Shown in pieces: positions 60,096-64,000 of a stretch of 64,000 nucleotides of DNA. Numbering within the stretch: the stretch's first letter is position 1; each line of letters opens with the position of its first letter. This stretch comes from Flavobacteriales bacterium UBA7612. Its GTDB lineage: Bacteria > Bacteroidota > Bacteroidia > Flavobacteriales > Weeksellaceae. Both the position numbers and the translations under genes were made by a program. The DNA lies in assembly GCA_002484335.1 (NCBI GenBank), contig DLJQ01000004.1, positions 99,828-163,827 on the forward strand, written 5' to 3'. The notes below the pieces were generated by a model that was not told the DNA's origin, searched no databases, and worked only from the letters and a program-made list of their open reading frames with translations.

Positions 60096-61115
60096 ATGGA
60101 TATAAGAGAAAATTATTCATTAAAGTTATACAATACTTTTGGAATTGAAGCGAAAGCAAAATATTTTGCAGAAGTTTCTACATTACAAGATTTAAAAAAT
60201 ATTTTATCTTTTAGAAGAGAAAATAATCTACCAATACTTTTTATTGGTGGAGGAAGTAATATGCTTTTTGTAAATGATTTTTCAGGAATTGTATTAAAAT
60301 TGAATCTGAAAGGGATTGATATTTTAAATGAAGATGAGGAATATGTTTATGTACATGCTCAAGGAAGTGAAAATTGGCATCAGTTTGTTCAATGGACTTT
60401 AATGCAAGATTTTGGAGGATTGGAAAATTTATCTCTAATTCCAGGTAATGTTGGTACAGCTCCTATGCAAAATATTGGAGCTTATGGAGTAGAAGTAAAG
60501 GATTATATTACAGAAGTACAAACGCTTGATTTAGATACTGGAAAAGAGAGAATATTTAAGAATGAAGATTGTAATTTTGGTTACAGAGAATCTATTTTCA
60601 AAAATGAACTAAAAGGTCAATATGTTTTAGTTGGTGTTACTTTTAAATTAACAAAGAATAATCATGTTCTGCACATTGATTATGGTGCAATAAAAAGCGA
60701 ACTAGAACAAGAACAAGTTATTTCTCCAACAATACAAGATATCAGTGCAGCAGTTATTAGAATTAGAGAAAGTAAATTACCTGATCCATCTCAAATAGGA
60801 AATTCGGGAAGTTTTTTCAAAAATCCAGTCATTACTGATGCTGAATTTGATGAAATTATCAAAAATAATCCTGATATTTCTTATTATAAAACCGACTCTG
60901 GTGTAAAATTAGCAGCTGGTTGGTTAATAGAAAATGCAGGTTGGAAAGGTAAACGTTTTGGTGATGCAGGTGTTCATGATAAACAAGCATTAGTTCTTGT
61001 AAATTATGGAAATGCGACAGGAAAAGAGATTTACGATTTATCTCAACAGATAATTGATGATGTTCAATCAAAATATGCTGTTACACTTACTAGAGAAGTA
61101 AACATTATACAATAA
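60096..61115 (+). CDS. murB: UDP-N-acetylmuramate dehydrogenase
   Basis: 339 aa. MurB reduces UDP-GlcNAc-enolpyruvate to UDP-MurNAc with NADPH and FAD. The start has NYSLKLYNTFGIEAKAKYFAE (typical NTF motif), PILFIGGGSNMLFVNDFSG (FAD-binding), LIPGNVGTAPMQNIGAYGVEV, NFGYRESIFKN, and the catalytic Ser/Glu region GNSGSFFKNPV with AGWLIENAGWKGKRFGDAGVHDKQALVLVN. It is the type I enzyme. A terminator follows. Confidence 0.94.
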   Translation: MDIRENYSLKLYNTFGIEAKAKYFAEVSTLQDLKNILSFRRENNLPILFIGGGSNMLFVNDFSGIVLKLNLKGIDILNEDEEYVYVHAQGSENWHQFVQWTLMQDFGGLENLSLIPGNVGTAPMQNIGAYGVEVKDYITEVQTLDLDTGKERIFKNEDCNFGYRESIFKNELKGQYVLVGVTFKLTKNNHVLHIDYGAIKSELEQEQVISPTIQDISAAVIRIRESKLPDPSQIGNSGSFFKNPVITDAEFDEIIKNNPDISYYKTDSGVKLAAGWLIENAGWKGKRFGDAGVHDKQALVLVNYGNATGKEIYDLSQQIIDDVQSKYAVTLTREVNIIQ

Positions 61116-61120
61116 TAATT

Positions 61121-61157
61121 AAAAAATGAGCTTTTATAAAAATTAAAGGCTCATTTT
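61121..61157 (+). terminator. Terminator after murB
   Basis: AAAAATGAGC / GCTCATTTTT 10-bp stem with a 17-nt loop that can extend pairing (TTT/AAA), ending in a T run. Confidence 0.75.
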
Positions 61158-61165
61158 TTATTTTT

Positions 61166-61242
61166 GGCAAACCCTTCGGGACCCGCTTTTTGTTCCAATC
61201 TTTTTCTAGGGAAAAAGGATTTTCTCGTCAATCGGTTTTGCA
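61166..61242 (+). repeat. Dispersed intergenic repeat, copy F (diverged)
   Basis: GGCAAACCCTTCGGGACCCG ... CGGTTTTGCA with central hairpin CAATCTTTTTC / GGAAAAAGGATT. It is the most diverged full copy and lies 8 nt downstream of the murB terminator. The outer pairing GCAAA...TTTGC is kept by changes on both sides relative to the other copies. Confidence 0.75.
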
Positions 61243-61255
61243 GAAGACAAAATAA

Positions 61256-62971
61256 CTAATCAGTTAAAATATCTTCAAAATGCGTCAGGTTATATTTTTT
61301 CTTAATTCTTTGTTTTGCTTTTTTAATAGCATCGTAACTTACTCCAAGTAAATTAGCAGACATGTCGTTATTCAATCCTATTTTGGCTAATAAAATAACT
61401 CTTAGATTAGATTCTGTAAGGTTTTTAAAACTATTATTTAGTTTAGAAAAATAATTGGGATATTTTTTTATAAATTCAATTTTAAAACTATTCCAATTCT
61501 CTTCTGTCATCAAGTGAAATTCTAGTATTTTATCTATTTCAGAGTTTATTTTATCAGAATCGAAAATAGATTTTTTATACGTTTTTGAAGCTTGCTTTTT
61601 TAACAAAGAAATTTGTTCGTTTTTTTCATTTAAAAAGGAAATGTATGATTCTATATCTTGATTACTTTGTAGTAATTTTTCATTTAATTTTTCTTTATCT
61701 AATTGTAGTTGTAATGTCAAATTTTGTATTCTATTAATTGTATTTTCATTCTCTAGCTTACGGTTTCTATAAAATAAAAAAGCTAATAAAAACAAAAGAA
61801 TAACAGCTGAAAAAATAAAGATAGAAATGGTTTTATTTTTCTTAATTAAATCATCTTTTAGTTTTATTTCTTCATTTAAACTCTTCTTTTCGTAATTATA
61901 ATTTATTAAATTAATATTATCATCAGAGTCTTTATCAACTAATTTGGTTTCTATTTCCTTTAATTTTTTTAAGACGTTATATTCCTCATTTTTATTGTTT
62001 CCCAATTTTAGGAGTAATCTATATTTTTCGTTTAAAAACTTGTATTCATCTGCAATAAAATAATCTCTACTTTGTGCTATTTGCAAAGCCAAATCTATAT
62101 TTTTTATTGCAAGATCTATATCACCAATTTTATCATAATATAAAGACAATCTTTTATAATATAAGATTAAGTAATTTATATTATTTTCTTTTTTTGTAAT
62201 AACATAAGCTTTGTCCAAATTATTTTTAGCTTTCTGATATTCTTTTTTTTGTATGTATATTTCAGACAGATTACCTAAAATCTTAGCATATCTTATAGAA
62301 TTATTATTTTTAATTGCATCTTTTATTCCAAGTTGAAAATAATATTCGGCATTTTTTATATCATTTAATCTATAATAATTCATACCTATATTATCATAAA
62401 TTTCTGCATGATTAACATTACTATATCTATTCACTTTTTTTAAATAGAAATTAGAAGAGTCATATATTTTTATTGTACTGAGATAATAACCTATAATTTT
62501 ATAGGTTTCATAAGGTTCAAGAATATATTTTTCATCAGTCCTCTGCACTAAATTTTCAAGTTCTAGGAACAATTTGAATATCTTATTTACATCTCTAGTG
62601 TAGTGATAATTGTACCAAGCATATCTGCTTAATATCCAAATGTATTCAGGAGAGTTTTTATTTTCAGAAAGTAAAAGAAAAGCATTTTTATATAAATTTT
62701 CTGCTTTGTTACTCGATTTATCTTCTTTTTCTACGATTATATCTGCTTGTAATGTTGTATATATGGCTTTATATAATGGAATGGTTTTATTCTCGATTAT
62801 TTTTTTTTCGATAATATTTAATCGTTCATCAAAAGAGAGATTACCATTTCTCATTTGATGGATTAAGGTATTTTTTTCATTAATATCTTTGTGATCCATT
62901 GAAAAAACAAAAAAAGGAAAAAGTATGATTATACCTAAAAAGATTGATTTTAAAACTCTATTTATATTCAT
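61256..62971 (-). CDS. TPR transmembrane transcriptional regulator with C-terminal helix-turn-helix
   Basis: 571 aa. An N-terminal signal/hydrophobic region (FLGIIILFPFFVFSMD) leads into ~330 residues of TPR repeats (NVNHAEIYDNIGMNYYRLN, AKILGNLSEIYIQKKEYQKAKN, SLYYDKIGDIDLAIKNIDLALQ), predicted to be periplasmic. A transmembrane helix (ISIFIFSAVILLFLLAFLFY, ~380) and a coiled coil follow, then a cytoplasmic LuxR-like HTH (LIGVSYDAIKKAKQRIKKKY-type, ~535-560). This layout is a Bacteroidota single-component sensor. It is divergent from the beta-helix surface protein at 63294 and probably controls it. Confidence 0.87.
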   Translation of the reverse strand: MNINRVLKSIFLGIIILFPFFVFSMDHKDINEKNTLIHQMRNGNLSFDERLNIIEKKIIENKTIPLYKAIYTTLQADIIVEKEDKSSNKAENLYKNAFLLLSENKNSPEYIWILSRYAWYNYHYTRDVNKIFKLFLELENLVQRTDEKYILEPYETYKIIGYYLSTIKIYDSSNFYLKKVNRYSNVNHAEIYDNIGMNYYRLNDIKNAEYYFQLGIKDAIKNNNSIRYAKILGNLSEIYIQKKEYQKAKNNLDKAYVITKKENNINYLILYYKRLSLYYDKIGDIDLAIKNIDLALQIAQSRDYFIADEYKFLNEKYRLLLKLGNNKNEEYNVLKKLKEIETKLVDKDSDDNINLINYNYEKKSLNEEIKLKDDLIKKNKTISIFIFSAVILLFLLAFLFYRNRKLENENTINRIQNLTLQLQLDKEKLNEKLLQSNQDIESYISFLNEKNEQISLLKKQASKTYKKSIFDSDKINSEIDKILEFHLMTEENWNSFKIEFIKKYPNYFSKLNNSFKNLTESNLRVILLAKIGLNNDMSANLLGVSYDAIKKAKQRIKKKYNLTHFEDILTD

Positions 62972-63293
62972 TATTTATGTCCTGAATATTCTAAAAAATA
63001 AAAATTGTTAATGGTAGTATAGAGTATGTAAAATTAACAAATTTTGATCAATATGTTTTTTACTTATCTCATTTTCCATAATTAAAAAATGAAAATGATA
63101 AGTTTGCTTTTATTTTTTCCGTTTTTTATAAGTTTAAAATTTTAATTTTCAATATTTTAATTGTTTTTTACAAATGTTGCTAATTTTATTTGTCCCTTTT
63201 TTGTCCCCCTTTAAAATTCTTTTTAAAAAAAAATGAAAATTACTTTTGTATTATTCTTTACTCTACACAAAATTTTAAGAAACAATTATTCAC
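62972..63293. other. 322-bp divergent intergenic region with repeats and a promoter
   Basis: It contains an imperfect inverted repeat (63062-63076 with 63091-63103, ACTTATC(T)CATTTTC arms), two TTGTCCC words 11 bp apart (63190-63196 and 63201-63207) and a TACTTTTG promoter box at 63241-63248. No open frame. The arrangement suggests regulator binding sites for the TPR-HTH protein. Confidence 0.6.
63241..63248 (+). promoter_or_regulatory. Promoter box for the beta-helix surface protein (TACTTTTG)
   Basis: TACTTTTG fits TAnnTTTG, 45 nt before ATG 63294. A clear -33 TTG is not seen; the TTGTCCC direct repeats sit about 35-55 nt further upstream, where an activator might bind. Confidence 0.55.
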
Positions 63294-64000
63294 ATGAGAA
63301 AAATATACCTATTTTTTTGCTTTTTATTTATTGTAAATCTACTTAATGCAATGGTAAATGATGAAAATAAAATTTTTAATCAATTAACCAATAATGTATC
63401 AATAACTATTACTCCAGACAGCAAAAATATACTTTACGTAAAGAAAGGAGGTTCAGGAAAACAAGATGGATCATCTTGGGACAATGCCATAGGCGAATTG
63501 GCAGATGCACTTTTATGGGCAAACGATGAAAACAAGAAAAATGCTTGGACTAGTAGTAATCCACTGAAAATATATGTATCCAAAGGAACTTATCATCCTT
63601 TATACTCACCAGAAGATGGAGTAAATTATGGGAAAGATAAAGATAAAGATAATACATTTCTGATGGTAAATAATGTAAAATTATACGGAGGTTTTGATCC
63701 CGATAATAACATAAAAACATTAGATGATAAGCGAATAATACCAGATGGAAAAAATGAAGCACCTAATGGAACGATATTAAGTGGCGATTTTAACGGAGAT
63801 GATATAATAAGTGGTAGTGGAAAAACACTAGAAATAAAAAATAATACGGAAAATGCTTACCACGTAATTGTAGCTGTTAGTAGTTCTAAAATAGAGCTTA
63901 GTATAGATGGGTTTACAATAAAAGGAGGAAATGCAAGAGATTCTAAAATTTTAATTAATGGAATTTCTTCTTCTAGTAATGGAGGCGGAATTTTTTCTTC
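63294..64000 (+). CDS. Exported parallel beta-helix surface protein, 3' truncated by the window
   Basis: The frame is open from ATG 63294 to the window end (235 codons visible, no stop). A signal peptide (KIYLFFCFLFIVNLLNA) is followed by ILYVKKGGSGKQDGSSWDNA. That motif opens the right-handed beta-helix, pectate-lyase-like or 'choice-of-anchor' surface proteins. KLYGGFDPDNN and the Gly/Ser-rich ISSSSNGGGIFSS turns follow. Such proteins usually end in a T9SS sorting domain, which lies beyond the edge here. It is divergent from the TPR-HTH regulator. The role may be adhesion or polysaccharide binding; this is inference. Confidence 0.8.
   Translation, partial: MRKIYLFFCFLFIVNLLNAMVNDENKIFNQLTNNVSITITPDSKNILYVKKGGSGKQDGSSWDNAIGELADALLWANDENKKNAWTSSNPLKIYVSKGTYHPLYSPEDGVNYGKDKDKDNTFLMVNNVKLYGGFDPDNNIKTLDDKRIIPDGKNEAPNGTILSGDFNGDDIISGSGKTLEIKNNTENAYHVIVAVSSSKIELSIDGFTIKGGNARDSKILINGISSSSNGGGIFS

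Overview
The window is an AT-rich chromosomal segment from a member of the Flavobacteriia (Bacteroidota). The Weeksellaceae side of the class (Empedobacter/Chryseobacterium-like) fits best, but the genus is inferred, not proven. Supporting signs are TAnnTTTG promoter boxes, a type IX secretion (T9SS) sorting domain, a PorX-type regulator, fused LpxC-FabZ and SecDF, DUF3526 permeases, a septoil-knot protein, and a dispersed 'GGGCAATCCC...CGCTATTGCA' repeat. Most of the window is ordinary, densely packed core genome. No CRISPR array, prophage, transposase or rRNA operon was seen.

Layout. 1-600: small secreted septoil-knot protein, then a dispersed repeat. 600-4550: an accessory island with a slipin and a nucleotidyltransferase on the minus strand, a divergent WYL-domain regulator, and three degenerate tRNA-like units in the promoter region between them. 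Long inverted repeats flank the island. 4700-8270: N-acetyltransferase-like protein, M14 carboxypeptidase, thioredoxin-like lipoprotein and DUF4230 protein, probably one operon. 8450-14800: small Cys/His-rich exported protein, TonB-dependent siderophore receptor, two DUF3526 permeases and an ABC ATPase, a metal or siderophore uptake locus. 14880-16780: lpxK and purine nucleoside phosphorylase. 16970-21450: exported class II cyclic-nucleotide phosphodiesterase, S9 peptidase, small hydrolase. 21500-26930: three consecutive acyl-CoA synthetases. 27000-29150: sigma-54 activator without a DNA-binding domain, plus two small lipoproteins. 29190-32740 (minus): DUF4258 protein, alanine dehydrogenase, tsaE and porX.

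33100-35230: exported catalase with an ankyrin-repeat partner. 35360-40490: HD hydrolase, lpxD, lpxC/fabZ, lpxA and efp, the early lipid A block. 40640-46820 (minus): T9SS cargo protein, DUF808 protein, SIMPL protein, thiamine pyrophosphokinase, cobalamin adenosyltransferase and MFS transporter. 46840-52000: DUF6929-like protein, secDF, tatA and a PAP2 phosphatase. 52280-55200: NUDIX hydrolase, PlsC-like acyltransferase and mpl. 55280-61120: small exported protein, TsaC/Sua5, YaaA, SRPBCC protein, a YtxH/holin-like envelope group, an aminotransferase and murB. 61250-64000: a TPR-HTH membrane regulator divergent from a truncated beta-helix surface protein.

The candidate unusual system is the island at 430-4540. 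Slipin, COG3541-type nucleotidyltransferase and WYL regulator are families I recall around bacterial RNA-repair (Rtc-type) loci. Here they surround tandem tRNA-like sequences with abnormal anticodon arms, and no RtcB ligase is in the window. The RNA-repair or tRNA-decoy interpretation is inference; the arrangement itself is visible in the sequence.
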